From: Marinobacterium lutimaris
GTDB taxonomy: Bacteria > Pseudomonadota > Gammaproteobacteria > Pseudomonadales > Balneatricaceae
Assembly: GCF_900108065.1 (NCBI RefSeq)
Contig: NZ_FNVQ01000001.1
Location: 806,001 to 870,000 of the forward strand
DNA length: 64,000 nt
Direction of reading: 5' to 3'
The position numbers were made by a program, and so were the translations under genes. Shown here piece after piece: positions 25,658 to 36,548 of this stretch. Positions within the stretch are counted from its first letter, which is position 1; each line of letters begins with the position of its first letter. A model generated the notes under the pieces. The model ran no database searches. It worked only from the letters and a program-made list of their open reading frames with translations, and was not told where the DNA came from.

Positions 25658-26925
25658 TTAAGCAGGCTCAAACAGCCTGTTGTTGGGTGACCAGGGCTGC
25701 TCTTTTATCGGCAGGTGAATCAATGCCGATAGCGCACCAAACCCGACGCCAATCCACCATACCAATGTATAGCTGGCGTACAGGTCGTACATGGCGCCTC
25801 CAAGCCAGACCCCGAGAAAGCCTCCGAGTTGATGGGAAAAAACACGATTCCGTACAGGGTGCCCATGTAGCGCAGTCCATAGATGTGGGCGATCAGGCCT
25901 GAAGTGAGTGGGACTGTGGCTAGCCAGAGAGAGCCCATCGCAATCGAAAAGAGCAAGACGGATTCCGGTGTGATCGGATTGAGAATAAAGGCTCCGGCTA
26001 CGAGCGTGCGCAGCATGTAGATAGAGGCCAGCAGGTACTTACGCGAATACCGCTGTCCAAGCCAGCCCGCTGCCAGCGTGCCGCCAATATTGAACAGGCC
26101 GATCAGCGCAATGGAGACGGCGCCTAACATGGTCGTGGACGATATGCCGAGCGCCTGAATGACGCTACCGGGGGCTACAGCGCTGCAAAGTTCGGTTATG
26201 AACGCCGGGAAATGCGCGGTGATGAAGGCTAACTGATAGCCGCAGGAAAAGAAGCCGATAAAGATAAAGGCGAAAGTTGGATCCCTGAGCGCCTGTTTGA
26301 GCACCTCTCCCATTGAGGCGTCTTTCTCACCACGCTGTTCAGGTGGTGCCACCCGCATCAGTGGCAGAACCAGCAGTGAAAGCGCGATAAAGCCAGCGAA
26401 GAAGAGAAACACCGATTGCCAGGACATAGCACTCAACAGCAGCTGTGCGACAGGTGGCCCGACAATTTGACCTGCCGAACCGGCGGCTGTCGCTATACCC
26501 AGTGCCATCGAACGATGCTTTTCAGGGGCGGATCTGCCGACGACCGCGAGGATCACGCCGAAACCTGTCCCCGCGATACCGAAGCCGATCAACATCTCTA
26601 GGATCTGATGTTGTCCCGGTGTAATCGCGAAAGCGGACAGCATCAAACCGACAATGTAACAGGCGGCACCCGCTACGATCGCTTTTCGGTCACCGTAACG
26701 CTCGGCGATGGCACCGAACAGAGGTTGTCCAATCCCCCAAAACAGGTTCTGTAGCGCGATGGCAAAAGAAAACTCTTCACGCAGCCAGCCGAAATCCGCT
26801 GCTACGGGAATCTGAAACAAACCAAAGGTGGCTCGCACGGAAAAACTGACCAGGATGATGATGCAGCCCGCGATCAACACCGGATTTAACAGCCTATCGT
26901 TCCTGACTGGCAGGGTCTTATTCAT
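25658..26925 (-). pseudogene. MFS transporter with C-terminal frameshift
   Basis: A major-facilitator transporter related to the OFA/monocarboxylate group; N-terminal 340 residues are normal (GERYGDRKA-like loop, GTGFGVILAVVGRSA). At the run GGGAAAAAAC (25834-25843, plus strand) the frame is lost: as written it ends at 25720 with an unrelated tail. Adding one base there restores HQLGGFLGVWLGG and a normal C-terminus through LFEPA to a stop at 25658. So about 60 residues (last helices) are displaced. A homopolymer sequencing error is an alternative to true inactivation. Confidence 0.85.
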
Positions 26926-27604
26926 CGTCTTCCTACTGCAGTTGGCTCAGAGGTTGTCTCAGGGAGCCAGGGTTGTCGGCGGTCAGCGCCGCCCTTGGCT
27001 ATTGATCTCAAGGGGTTTGTTTGGCTTTTGGATCTGAGGTCATCGGACGCACGATTTCATCCTCTCTTTACCCGAATAAAAACTTTAGTGCAGGTTGCGG
27101 TGCTATCCAGGGGTAATCGGGAGCGAGTATCTACGCGAGGAGGAACACGCTGCTTTCCGCTAGCTGCCTGCGCCGATCTTGATGACGCTCGGAGGGCTAG
27201 ATTTTAGCAGAGACTGACTACTATTCGCAGGGAAGCATGGGAAAAGGCTTAACGATCAGTGATAGCTTCATCGAACGGTTAGGGTGCGCGGGAAGTGTTC
27301 ACCTGGCTCAGTGAAGATTGTTATTTGGGGGAGTGCTTCATGAGATTTTCGTTCAACTACGGCGTTCCCGAGAGTTAAAGTGGCCTGAGATTTCTTCGGT
27401 ACAGTTTTAGGGCTCGAAGAAGCTGGCACCGGATCGACCTCCGACGACGTCTGGCGAGGCACAGGTGGTCTATTGGGGCCCGGTGCAATTGATTAGCCTG
27501 CCGTTGACCGTCACTGATGTAGTACACTGATTTCCAAACAGAATTACGCGGGCGATCCTTCATCCTCACATACGCCCGCCTTAATGGATTAGGCAATTAC
27601 TTCC
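26926..27604. other. Non-coding gap at the left side of the restriction island
   Basis: About 680 bp without a recognisable gene in any frame. The only structure noted is a perfect 7-bp inverted repeat GCGGGCG (27548-27554) / CGCCCGC (27573-27579) in the hsdM leader. No tRNA, integrase remnant or flanking direct repeat was recognised. It may contain the left junction of the island and the hsd promoter. Confidence 0.5.
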
Positions 27605-29908
27605 ATGGAAAACTTCTCTCAAACCGCCGCGTTTATCTGGTCTGTGGCGGATCTTCTTCGTGGTGATTTCAAGCAGAGCCAGTATGGGCGTGTGATCCTG
27701 CCGTTTACGCTGCTACGCCGTCTGGAGTGTGTGCTGGAGGCCGACAAAGCAGCGGTGCTGGCCGCTCATGAGAAGGTCAAAGGCATGGGGCTGCCTGAAG
27801 ATGCGGCCGAGAAGATGGTGCTTCGGGCCACCAAGCAGGCGTTCTTTAATACCTCACCGATGACGCTGGCGACCCTTGGCGAGACGGGTATCAAGGATAA
27901 CCTGGAGAACTACGTGCAGTGTTTCTCTCGTGATGCACGGGAGATCTTTGAATACTTCAAGTTCGACGAATTTATCGGTCAGCTGAATGACGTAAACCTG
28001 CTCTTTAAGGTGGTGCAGAAGTTCAAGGATACCGACCTCAGTCCAGAGCACCTTTCCAACCACGAGATGGGACTGGTGTTTGAAGAGCTGATCCGTCGTT
28101 TTGCAGAAAGCTCCAATGAGACAGCGGGTGAGCACTTCACCCCGCGCGATATCGTCCACCTCACCACCTCGCTGGTGTTTATGGAGGATGATGAGGCGCT
28201 GACCAAAGAGGGGATTATTCGCACCGTGTACGACCCGACTGCGGGTACGGGCGGCTTCCTCTCCAGCGGCATGGAGTATGTGGTTCAGATGAACAACAAC
28301 GCCGTGATCCGCGCCTACGGTCAGGAGCTGAACCCCGAGTCCTACGCCATCTGCAAGGCGGATATGCTGATCAAGGGACAGGAGGTCAACAACATCAAGC
28401 TGGGCAACACCCTCTCCAACGACCAGCTCTATGCCGACAAATTCGACTACATGCTCTCCAATCCGCCGTTCGGTGTGGACTGGAAAAAGGTCGAAACGGA
28501 TATCAAGGACGAGCACACAATCAAAGGCTACGACGGACGCTTTGGGCCGGGTCTGCCGCGTGTATCCGATGGCTCGCTGCTGTTCCTGATGCACCTGATC
28601 AGCAAGCTGCGTGACCGCACGCCGTCCGATGGTGATTCCATCGAAGGCGGCGGCCGTATCGGGATCATCCTCAACGGCTCGCCACTGTTTACCGGCGGCG
28701 CAGGCAGCGGCGAGAGCGAGATCCGCCGTTATATTCTGGAAACCGACCTGCTGGAAACCATCGTCGCGCTGCCCACGGATATGTTCTACAACACGGGTAT
28801 CGCCACCTATATCTGGGTGCTCTCCAACAAGAAGCCCGCCGAGCGCAAAGGCAAGGTGCAGCTGATCAACGGCGTGAACCTCTCCAGCAAGATGCGCAAG
28901 TCGTTGGGCTCCAAACGCAAATACCTGACCGAAGCCGATATCCGCACCATCACCCGCGAGTTCGGTGCCTTTGATGACGCCAGCGCCACCGATCCGAGCA
29001 ACGACCAGCCGCTCACCAAGATCTTCGCGACCACCGACTTCGGTTACCGCCGCCTCACCATCGAGCGCCCGCTGCGCCTGTCGGTGCGAATGGATGATGC
29101 ACGTCTCGAAACACTGCGCTTTGCGCCCAAACCCTTTAATGCACCGATGCAGTGGATCTGGGAGCAGTTTGGCCAGAAGTGGAATGCCGAGAACTACGGT
29201 GAGTTGTTAGCGGTCGAGAAAGAGATCAGGGTAGAGATGAAAGCCAGCTTCCCTGAACTCAAAGAGAAACAGATCAAGGATCTGCTCAGCCCCAAACTCT
29301 GGCGCGAGCAGAAAGCACTGCTGGATAGCGCCAAACAACTGCGCGATCAACTGGCACAGCAGATGGGCGAGGGTGGTATCGTCTCTGCTCAGTGCGATGA
29401 CTTTAACCGGTTTGAAGATGAGCTGAAAAAGGCGCTGAAAGCTACAGGCATCAAGCTGGACGCCAAGCAGAAAAAACAGCTGCTAGACGTCATCAGCTGG
29501 AAAAACCCCGATGCAGCACGGGTGATCAAAAAGGTACTGAAAGAGGAAGCCCAGCCGAAGTACGGCGCTTTCGAAGCTACCGTTAACGGTAAACTGGCCG
29601 TGGTTGAATATCAGCCCGATGGCGATCTGCGCGATAACGAGAACGTGCCGCTTGATCCATCAAAACGGGTTGAAGCCCTTATCGAAGCGTACTTCGACCG
29701 CGAAGTGGCGCCCCATGTGCCCGACGCCTGGATCGATGCCAACAAGCGCGATGATAAGGATGGCGAGATCGGGATCGTTGGCTATGAGATTCCGTTTAAT
29801 CGCCATTTTTATGTGTATCAGCCGCCGAGGAGTCTTGAAGAGATTGATGCGGATCTTGATGCCGTTAGTCGGGAAATTATGGACCTGCTGGCGGAGGTTC
29901 ACTCATGA
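27605..29908 (+). CDS. hsdM: Type I restriction-modification DNA methyltransferase subunit M
   Basis: A 767-residue HsdM. N-terminal HsdM helical domain ([20 protein letters not shown]), then the N6-adenine methyltransferase domain with SAM motif [10 protein letters not shown] (about residues 214-223) and catalytic NPPFG. The C-terminal 250 residues hold coiled-coil segments and are longer than in classic EcoKI-type HsdM. It methylates host DNA as part of the M2S complex and joins HsdR for restriction. It is followed without gap by a 44-codon ORF and hsdS. Confidence 0.95.
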   Translation: MENFSQTAAFIWSVADLLRGDFKQSQYGRVILPFTLLRRLECVLEADKAAVLAAHEKVKGMGLPEDAAEKMVLRATKQAFFNTSPMTLATLGETGIKDNLENYVQCFSRDAREIFEYFKFDEFIGQLNDVNLLFKVVQKFKDTDLSPEHLSNHEMGLVFEELIRRFAESSNETAGEHFTPRDIVHLTTSLVFMEDDEALTKEGIIRTVYDPTAGTGGFLSSGMEYVVQMNNNAVIRAYGQELNPESYAICKADMLIKGQEVNNIKLGNTLSNDQLYADKFDYMLSNPPFGVDWKKVETDIKDEHTIKGYDGRFGPGLPRVSDGSLLFLMHLISKLRDRTPSDGDSIEGGGRIGIILNGSPLFTGGAGSGESEIRRYILETDLLETIVALPTDMFYNTGIATYIWVLSNKKPAERKGKVQLINGVNLSSKMRKSLGSKRKYLTEADIRTITREFGAFDDASATDPSNDQPLTKIFATTDFGYRRLTIERPLRLSVRMDDARLETLRFAPKPFNAPMQWIWEQFGQKWNAENYGELLAVEKEIRVEMKASFPELKEKQIKDLLSPKLWREQKALLDSAKQLRDQLAQQMGEGGIVSAQCDDFNRFEDELKKALKATGIKLDAKQKKQLLDVISWKNPDAARVIKKVLKEEAQPKYGAFEATVNGKLAVVEYQPDGDLRDNENVPLDPSKRVEALIEAYFDREVAPHVPDAWIDANKRDDKDGEIGIVGYEIPFNRHFYVYQPPRSLEEIDADLDAVSREIMDLLAEVHS

Positions 29909-30039
29909 CGGTCTTTTTCCGCGATCAGCGCGTTGCGGCTGTGCTCGCTCCGTCACATAGTTCACTATGCTCCGTCGCTGCGCGCAGGCGCGCCTTCTGC
30001 TCACGAAACAATCCTCGCCATGAGGAGTTCTTACGATGA
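29905..30039 (+). CDS. Small coupled ORF (44 codons) between hsdM and hsdS
   Basis: This frame starts at an ATG overlapping the hsdM stop (ATGA, 29905-29908) and stops at a TGA overlapping the hsdS start (ATGA, 30036-30039), so it links both genes by four-base overlaps. The translation is Arg/Ser/Cys/Ala-rich and matches no family known to me. It contains a hairpin, CATAG-TTCA-CTATG, flanked by two CTCCGTC copies, so it might instead be an inserted repeat that happens to keep coupling. GAGGAG near its 3' end is the ribosome site of hsdS. Confidence 0.35.
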   Translation: MTVFFRDQRVAAVLAPSHSSLCSVAARRRAFCSRNNPRHEEFLR

Positions 30040-31319
30040 ATCGATATCTTTCGTACCCTAGCTATAGTGACTCGTCGAATAAACGCATAGGCCAAATTCC
30101 TGCTCAATGGCAACTTATTCGCCTCAAACATATGGCTCGAATAAAGAACGGGCAAGACTATAAACATGTAGAAGTCGATGAGACGGCTTCGGGGTATCCA
30201 GTAATTGGATCTGGTGGACAATTTACAAAAGCATCGAAATATCTTTATTCAGGCGAATCTATATTACTTGGACGTAAAGGCACTATAGATAAGCCTTTAT
30301 ATATCAACGCTCCTTTTTGGACCGTCGATACGATGTTTTATACAGAGATTCAGAGAAATACATATCCTCGATACTTATACTACTGTGCTTTGACCATCCC
30401 GTTTGGTTTCTACTCTACGAGTACAGCTCTGCCAAGCATGACTCAGGAAGATTTGGGATCCAATGTATTTCCCTTCCCCAGCTTTTCTGAGCAGGAGACT
30501 ATAGCGAAATTCCTCGACCACGAAACCACCAAGATCGACACTCTGATCGAAAAGCAGCAGCAACTGATCAAGCTGCTGAAAGAGAAGCGTCAGGCGGTGA
30601 TCAGCCATGCCGTCACCAAGGGCCTAAACCCCGATGCGCCGATGAAAGATTCAGGTGTGGAGTGGTTGGGGGAAGTGCCTGAGCATTGGGATGTTGGCTG
30701 CATCAAACAGTTCGCTAAAATTGAAAGTGGACACACACCGGATAAGAAAATAGAAGAATATTGGATCGACTGCGATATACCTTGGGTATCCCTTAACGAT
30801 TCGAAAACCTTAAAGGTCGTAGATTACATAGAAGATACGAAGTATAAAGTTAACCTTCTAGGTATACAGAATTCTTCCGCGCGTTTGTTGCCTTAAAAAG
30901 CTGTTGTTTTTACACGAGATGCATCAATAGGTCTAAGTGCAATTACGACAAAGCCTATGGCTGTTTCTCAGCATATTATTGCTTGGCTCTGTCATGAGAA
31001 TATTTTGCTTCCTGAGTTTTTATTACTTGTTTTTTATGCAATGACTGAAGAATTCGAGCGTTATACATTCGGAGCAACTATAAAGACCATCGGAATGGAT
31101 GATGTGAAATCACTGCGTGCAGCGATTCCGCCTTTACAAGAACAAAGTAAGATTTCAGATCAGATATTCAAAAGACTTCGCTCGATTGATAAGAGCATAG
31201 AAAAGGCAGACGCCTTCGTGTCCCTTCTGCAAGAACGCCGCACCGTCCTAATCTCCGCCGCCGTCACAGGCAAGATAGACGTTCGTAACTTCAAGGCGGG
31301 TGATACGGATGCAGCATAG
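30036..31319 (+). pseudogene. hsdS: Type I specificity subunit S, interrupted by one in-frame stop
   Basis: The full frame would encode 427 residues with two target-recognition domains. TRD1 is about residues 15-150, the central repeat carries [20 protein letters not shown], and TRD2 starts near [13 protein letters not shown] single TAA at 30894-30896 follows SSARLLP; the same frame then continues as KAVVFTRDASIG through PLQEQSKISDQIF to the normal C-terminus. There is no indel. The N-terminal product is 286 residues; an ATG at 30957 could start a 120-residue C-terminal piece. Inactivation is likely, although split S subunits sometimes assemble. AT-richness of TRD1 suggests exchange of recognition domains. 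Confidence 0.88.
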
Positions 31320-31445
31320 CGGGTACTGGTCGGCAAGCACCGCTTCTGCGCATCCATGCGCTCGTGGTATTAGCCCATCCCTGTATGTCACCGATCTACA
31401 TAACTGGAAACCTGCATAGCCCTAAGCCAGCAAGGAAGCCGTAGT

Positions 31446-32399
31446 ATGAGCGATATCAAACTCTTCTCCATCGGTGCAGACACTGCCACCGAACTGGCTG
31501 GCAGCAGCGCGCTGCTGGAAAAGGATCTACAGAACCAGATCGAAAGCCAGATGGAGACTTTTCTTGGGGTTCGCTTTCTTGCCAGCGAGTACAGCACGGG
31601 CAAGACCCATAAGGGGCGCATCGACTCACTGGGGCTGGATGAAAATAACTGCCCGGTGATAATCGAGTATAAGCGGCACAGTAACGAGAATGTGATCAAT
31701 CAGGGTTTGTTCTATCTCGACTGGCTGCTGGATCATCAGGCTGAGTTTCAGTTGCTGGTGATGAAGCAGCTGGATAAGGACCTGACGGAAGCGATTGAGT
31801 GGAGCGGTACGCGGCTGATCTGTATCGCTGCTGACTTCACCCGCTACGATGAACATGCGGTGCAGCAGATCAATCGCAATATCGAGCTGATGCGTTACCG
31901 CTACTTTGGCAAGGATCTATTGCTGCTGGAACTGGTGAATGTGCAGACCGCCGACGCAGCATCGACGAAGCCTCATTCGACGCCGCTCGATGGTGCCAAA
32001 GCATCCGCCAGCGCGAACAAAAACAAGCCCACTGATAAAACCCATGAAGAGCGCCTGGCTGAATCCTCCGCCGAGCTGCTGAGTCTCTACAACCAGGTGT
32101 GCGAGTACGCCAGCGGCCTGGGCGATGAAGTGCAGCGCAAGGATCTAAAGCTCTATACCGCATTCAAACGAATCAAGAACTTCGTGAGCATCGTAGTACA
32201 ACCTCAGCAAAAAGATCCGCGACTACAACTTTACCTGAGGCTAAACCCGATCGAGGAAAGTCTGGAACCGAATTTCAGCCGCGATGTAACAGAAATCGGC
32301 CACTGGGGTGGGGGAGGAAACCTTGAAGTGAACCTCCGCAACGAATCTGAATTAGAAAAAACCTTTGCACTGATCCTAAAGAGCTATCAGGCTAGTTAA
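31446..32399 (+). CDS. DUF5655-type protein with PD-(D/E)XK-like N-terminus
   Basis: A 317-residue protein. The N-terminal half resembles NucS/DUF91-like nuclease folds: HKGRIDSLGLDENNCPVIIE followed by YKRH gives a D...E-x-K pattern around residues 60-80. The C-terminal half matches DUF5655 (KNFVSIVVQPQQKDPRLQLY region). A charged, low-complexity linker (about 175-200) joins them. Such proteins are recurrent passengers of type I restriction operons; a role in defence or in controlling restriction is possible but unproven. AAGGAAG lies 7 bases before the start. Confidence 0.85.
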   Translation: MSDIKLFSIGADTATELAGSSALLEKDLQNQIESQMETFLGVRFLASEYSTGKTHKGRIDSLGLDENNCPVIIEYKRHSNENVINQGLFYLDWLLDHQAEFQLLVMKQLDKDLTEAIEWSGTRLICIAADFTRYDEHAVQQINRNIELMRYRYFGKDLLLLELVNVQTADAASTKPHSTPLDGAKASASANKNKPTDKTHEERLAESSAELLSLYNQVCEYASGLGDEVQRKDLKLYTAFKRIKNFVSIVVQPQQKDPRLQLYLRLNPIEESLEPNFSRDVTEIGHWGGGGNLEVNLRNESELEKTFALILKSYQAS

Positions 32400-32431
32400 C
32401 GGAATAGACGCGGAGTAGGGACACTTACCCA

Positions 32432-35400
32432 ATGAGTAGCGCAAAAGAAGTCGACTTTCAGAACGATATCATTCAAGAGATGCTGGCCAACGGCTGGTTG
32501 CTGGGCGAGCCTGCCGAGTACAACCGCGAACGGGCGCTCTACGAGCCCGACCTGCTTGGTTTTGTACAGGATACCCAGCCTGAGCAGTGGCAGAAGTACT
32601 GCAAGCTCTATCCCAACGATCCTGAAAAAGCCTTTCTGGATCGGGTGACCAGCCAGCTCAGTAAAGTCGACCCAAACGCTGCCAATAAAGAGATGCGTAC
32701 CTTCGGTACCCTCGGTGTGCTGCGCCATGAGCTAAAAGACCGTGGCACCCGTTTCCGTCTTTGCCAGTTCAAACCCGATCACGACCTGAACCCCGATACG
32801 CTGGCCCGCTATCAGCAGAACCGCCTGCGCGTGGTGCCGGAGCTGGTCTACAGCCCCTATGCCAGTGCCGAGCATCTGGCACTGACCGGCACGCAGGCCA
32901 AGGCGTGGCGAATTGATCTTGTTCTGTTCCTTAATGGTCTGCCGATCGCCACGCTGGAGCTGAAGTCTGAGTTCAAACAGGCGGTCGAGCGGGCGATCAA
33001 ACAGTACAAAAAGACCCGCCTGCCGAAAGACCCGGCCACCAATAAGCCGGAGCCGCTGCTGACCTTTAAGCGCGGTGCGCTGGTGCACTTTGCCGTGAGT
33101 CAGTACGAGGTGTATATGGCAACGCGGCTGGAGGGTGATAACACCTTCTTCCTGCCGTTTAACAAGGGCACGAAGGAGGGCGGCGCCGGCAACGATGTGC
33201 CCGAGAATGTGGATGAATACGCCACCGCCTATCTCTGGCAGGAGGTGCTGGCCCCCGACAATATCCTGCGCATTATGGCTCGCTTTGTTCACCTTCAGAT
33301 CGAAGAGAAAGAGGACTGGCAGGGCAAGAAAACCAAGAAAGAGACGCTGATCTTCCCCCGTTATCATCAGTGGGATGTGGTCACCAAACTGGTCGGTGAT
33401 GCCCGCGAGAAAGGCCCAGGCCACAAGTACCTGATTCAGCACAGCGCAGGCTCTGGCAAGTCCAACTCCATCGCCTGGACGGCGCATCAACTGGCGTCTC
33501 TCTATGAGGCCAACGGCAACAAGCGGTTTAACTCGGTGATTGTCGTCACCGACCGTACGGTGCTGGATGATCAACTGCAGGACACCATCTACCAGTTTGA
33601 ACATGCCGATGGCGTGGTGGGGCGCATCAACAACAAAGAGGGCGATGGCTCCAAGTCGGAGAAGCTCGCTGCCGCGCTGGAGAGCGCCCAGCCGATTATT
33701 ATCGTTACCATTCAGACCTTCCCCTTTGTGCTGAAGGCGATCGAGAACAGTGTCAGCCTGAAAGAGCGTAACTACGCGGTAATCGCCGATGAGGCGCACT
33801 CCTCGCAATCGGGCTCCACCGCCCGCCAGCTGAAAGAGGTGCTGATGCTGGAGCCTGATGACGACCAGGAGGAGCTGACCTCTGAGGATCTGCTGGATGC
33901 AACGCTGGCCGCCCGTAAAGGCAATCAGAACCTGAGCTTCTTTGCCTTTACCGCCACGCCCAAGCCGAAAACCCTGGAACTCTTTGGTCGTCGTCCCGAT
34001 CCCGACAGCCCTGCATCCAGCAGCAACAAGCCCGAGGCCTGGCATGTCTACAGCATGCGCCAGGCGATTGAGGAAGGCTTTATCCTCGATGTGCTGAAGA
34101 ACTACACCAGCTACAAGGTGGCCTATAACCTTGCCCAGAAAGTACGCGAGCAGGATGAAGAGGTCGATGCCAAGAAAGCCAAGGTGAAGCTGAACCAGTG
34201 GGTGCGCCTGCATGATTACAACATCGCCCAGAAGGTGCAGGTGATTGTTGAGCACTTCAGGGAAAACGTGATGGGCCTTTTGGGTGGTCAGGCCAAGGCG
34301 ATGGTGGTGACCAGCTCACGTAAGGAAGCGGTGCGTTACAAAAAGGCGTTCGATAAGTACGTCGCTGATAACAAGTACGTGAAGATTCACGCCATGGTGG
34401 CGTTCTCCGGCGAAGTTGAGTTCAACGATAACGACCCGAACGTATCGGCGCTGCTGGGTGAGAAATTCACCGAGATCAACATGAACCCGGGCCTGAAAGG
34501 CCGCGACATGCGCAAGGCGTTCGATACCGATGATTACCAGGTGATGCTGGTGGCCAACAAGTTCCAGACCGGGTTTGATCAGCCCAAACTCTGCGCCATG
34601 TATGTCGATAAGAAGCTCGCAGGCGTTGAGTGCGTACAGACACTGTCACGTTTGAACCGCACCTATCCGGGTAAAGCGGAATCGGGCACCTTTGTACTGG
34701 ATTTCTTCAACGATCCGCAGGAGATTCTCGACGCTTTCCAGCCGTATTACCAGACGGCTGAACTGACCGACGTTTCTGACCCTAACAAGGTCTACGACCT
34801 GTTCGAGAAGCTTAAGGCCCAGGGCATATTCACCTGGAGCGAGGTTGAGCAGTTCACCACCGCATTCTTTGTGCCCAACAAAAGCAACGCGGCGATCAGC
34901 AACATCTGCAAACCCGCGGTTGAACGCTGGCAGAAACGCTATGAACTTGCCGTCGATGCCTTTAAAACCGCCAAAGAGATGTTCGAGCGCTGCAAGGCTG
35001 CGGGCGATGCGGTGCTGATCGCCAACGCTGAAAACAGCCTCAAGGAGTGCAAGCAGGCAAAAGACGCGCTGGAGATCTTCAAGAAAGACCTCGGCACCTT
35101 TGTGCGCTTCTACGAGTTTATGTCCCAGATTGTCGATTACGACGACAAGGAGTTGGAGAAACTCAGCCTCTTCGCACGACACTTACGCCCGATGCTGCGC
35201 GAGAAAATCGAAGGTGAAGATGACGTTGACCTCAGCAATGTGATGCTCAGCCATTATCGTCTTTCCAAGATCAGGCAGCAGGATCTGAAGCTCAAAGACG
35301 GGCAGGGTGAATACGGCCTGGAACCTGGGAGTGAGATGGGCTCCGCCAAAGCTAAGGACAAGAAAGAGGAATTCCTCTCCACCATTCTCAAGCGCCTGAA

Positions 35401-35683
35401 CGAGCTGTTTATCACCGATAACCTGACCGACGACGACATGCTCAACTACGCACGCACCGTAGCGGACAAAGTAGGGGAGAATGAAAGGGTGATGCATCAG
35501 CTCAGGAACAACACGCCTGATCAGGCGTTTCTCGGTGATTTCCCGCAGGCTGTTATCGATGCAGTCATGGATTCAGATGAGGCAAAACGCGAGATGATGA
35601 TGCAGATACTCAGCAATCCGACCACGGAAAATGGATTTGTTAGAACAATTTTCGACATGCTCATTAAAGAAATAAGGGCTTAA
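32432..35683 (+). CDS. hsdR: Type I restriction endonuclease subunit R
   Basis: A 1083-residue motor and nuclease subunit. N-terminal PD-(D/E)XK nuclease with IDLVLFLNGLPIATLELKSE (about residues 165-190). The SF2 translocase follows: Walker A HSAGSGKSNSI (near residue 335), DEAH-type IADEAHSSQSG (near 450), FTATPKPK and later QTLSRLNRTYPG. A helical C-terminal domain binds the methylase core. All catalytic motifs are intact, so restriction failure would come only from the broken hsdS. Confidence 0.95.
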   Translation: MSSAKEVDFQNDIIQEMLANGWLLGEPAEYNRERALYEPDLLGFVQDTQPEQWQKYCKLYPNDPEKAFLDRVTSQLSKVDPNAANKEMRTFGTLGVLRHELKDRGTRFRLCQFKPDHDLNPDTLARYQQNRLRVVPELVYSPYASAEHLALTGTQAKAWRIDLVLFLNGLPIATLELKSEFKQAVERAIKQYKKTRLPKDPATNKPEPLLTFKRGALVHFAVSQYEVYMATRLEGDNTFFLPFNKGTKEGGAGNDVPENVDEYATAYLWQEVLAPDNILRIMARFVHLQIEEKEDWQGKKTKKETLIFPRYHQWDVVTKLVGDAREKGPGHKYLIQHSAGSGKSNSIAWTAHQLASLYEANGNKRFNSVIVVTDRTVLDDQLQDTIYQFEHADGVVGRINNKEGDGSKSEKLAAALESAQPIIIVTIQTFPFVLKAIENSVSLKERNYAVIADEAHSSQSGSTARQLKEVLMLEPDDDQEELTSEDLLDATLAARKGNQNLSFFAFTATPKPKTLELFGRRPDPDSPASSSNKPEAWHVYSMRQAIEEGFILDVLKNYTSYKVAYNLAQKVREQDEEVDAKKAKVKLNQWVRLHDYNIAQKVQVIVEHFRENVMGLLGGQAKAMVVTSSRKEAVRYKKAFDKYVADNKYVKIHAMVAFSGEVEFNDNDPNVSALLGEKFTEINMNPGLKGRDMRKAFDTDDYQVMLVANKFQTGFDQPKLCAMYVDKKLAGVECVQTLSRLNRTYPGKAESGTFVLDFFNDPQEILDAFQPYYQTAELTDVSDPNKVYDLFEKLKAQGIFTWSEVEQFTTAFFVPNKSNAAISNICKPAVERWQKRYELAVDAFKTAKEMFERCKAAGDAVLIANAENSLKECKQAKDALEIFKKDLGTFVRFYEFMSQIVDYDDKELEKLSLFARHLRPMLREKIEGEDDVDLSNVMLSHYRLSKIRQQDLKLKDGQGEYGLEPGSEMGSAKAKDKKEEFLSTILKRLNELFITDNLTDDDMLNYARTVADKVGENERVMHQLRNNTPDQAFLGDFPQAVIDAVMDSDEAKREMMMQILSNPTTENGFVRTIFDMLIKEIRA

Positions 35684-35707
35684 ATATCAAACTATTGAAC
35701 AATAGTA

Positions 35708-36259
35708 ATGAGAATTCACGTTACTAAGAAACTAGCCGAAAAACTAAAAAAATCGGGCTTTGAAATCTCGGATTCGACCGAAGAAAACCCCGCATTACTG
35801 GGAGAATGGCACGCCAATATCACCACAATCCAGCACCGCCAGTGCCTGGTGTTTACGCATGACCAAACACGATTCTCAGTGGTGCTGATCGGCGTGACCC
35901 AGAAAAAGCTTAAGGAGCTGACGTTCTGGTTCAGCGATATGCTGGGCAATACCATGCTCAAGCTGGGGTATCCCGCAGAGCTGATGGAGCGTGCCGTAAG
36001 TTCATTCACTGAGCTCAGCTTTGATACGCAGTGCAGCCGCTCGATCCAGGGTACGTTGAAGAACACGATTCTTGATCTTGAAGCATTCACCTGGGATGGC
36101 TGTCACATCATGGATCTGGCGCCGTATTCGGTTTCAGCCAGTCTTTGTGAATGCCCGCGTAGCGTTAAAGGTGCGGTTAAGCGGGAATATCTTATCCCAG
36201 CCAACGCGATGCGAAAGCTATTGGAGGATTTGCCAGGTCCGAACGAAACTAGGCATTGA
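35708..36259 (+). CDS. DUF6933-like protein
   Basis: A 183-residue protein starting 24 bp after hsdR. The N-terminus MRIHVTKKLAEKLKKSG and the HRQCLVFTHDQTRFSVVLIG segment are like DUF6933 proteins, which have no known function but occur with defence genes and toxin-like loci. No strong ribosome site is seen. Probably the last gene of the hsd operon. Family assignment is moderate. Confidence 0.7.
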   Translation: MRIHVTKKLAEKLKKSGFEISDSTEENPALLGEWHANITTIQHRQCLVFTHDQTRFSVVLIGVTQKKLKELTFWFSDMLGNTMLKLGYPAELMERAVSSFTELSFDTQCSRSIQGTLKNTILDLEAFTWDGCHIMDLAPYSVSASLCECPRSVKGAVKREYLIPANAMRKLLEDLPGPNETRH

Positions 36260-36324
36260 TCCGATCCAGAACCAGAATTCCTAAATTTTGAAGTGTTCGC
36301 CAGCTTGAAAAGAACGACACTCAG

Positions 36325-36361
36325 CCCGCGAAACTCAAATCTTCGAAGCTCTCCGCACGGT
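36325..36361 (+). repeat. 37-bp direct repeat, copy A
   Basis: Ungapped match at 31 of 37 positions with 36549-36585, including the identical stretch CTCTCCGCACGGT and TTCG. Similarity continues weakly 6 bp upstream. Confidence 0.7.
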
Positions 36362-36548
36362 CATCAGACTCATCCTGATTACCAAAAAGGGTTCTAGCGC
36401 CTGAAGGTCATATAATTTCGCCACGATACATACTGGGTACTGCCTGATACGGAGTGGTCAGTGTTCAGCTTCAGATGGGCCGATACTGAGGACTCCAACA
36501 CGATAGCCAATTTGGGTTGTGTGCCAGGTTGCATAACGTGGCACTTAA

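Noticed and set aside
27854-28594. A 246-codon minus-strand frame across hsdM
   Set aside because: Antisense shadow of the methyltransferase domain; no start signal and no recognisable domain.
32732-34255. A 507-codon open frame on the minus strand across hsdR
   Set aside because: It is fully antisense to conserved HsdR motifs and its translation (Leu/Gly/His-rich) matches no family.
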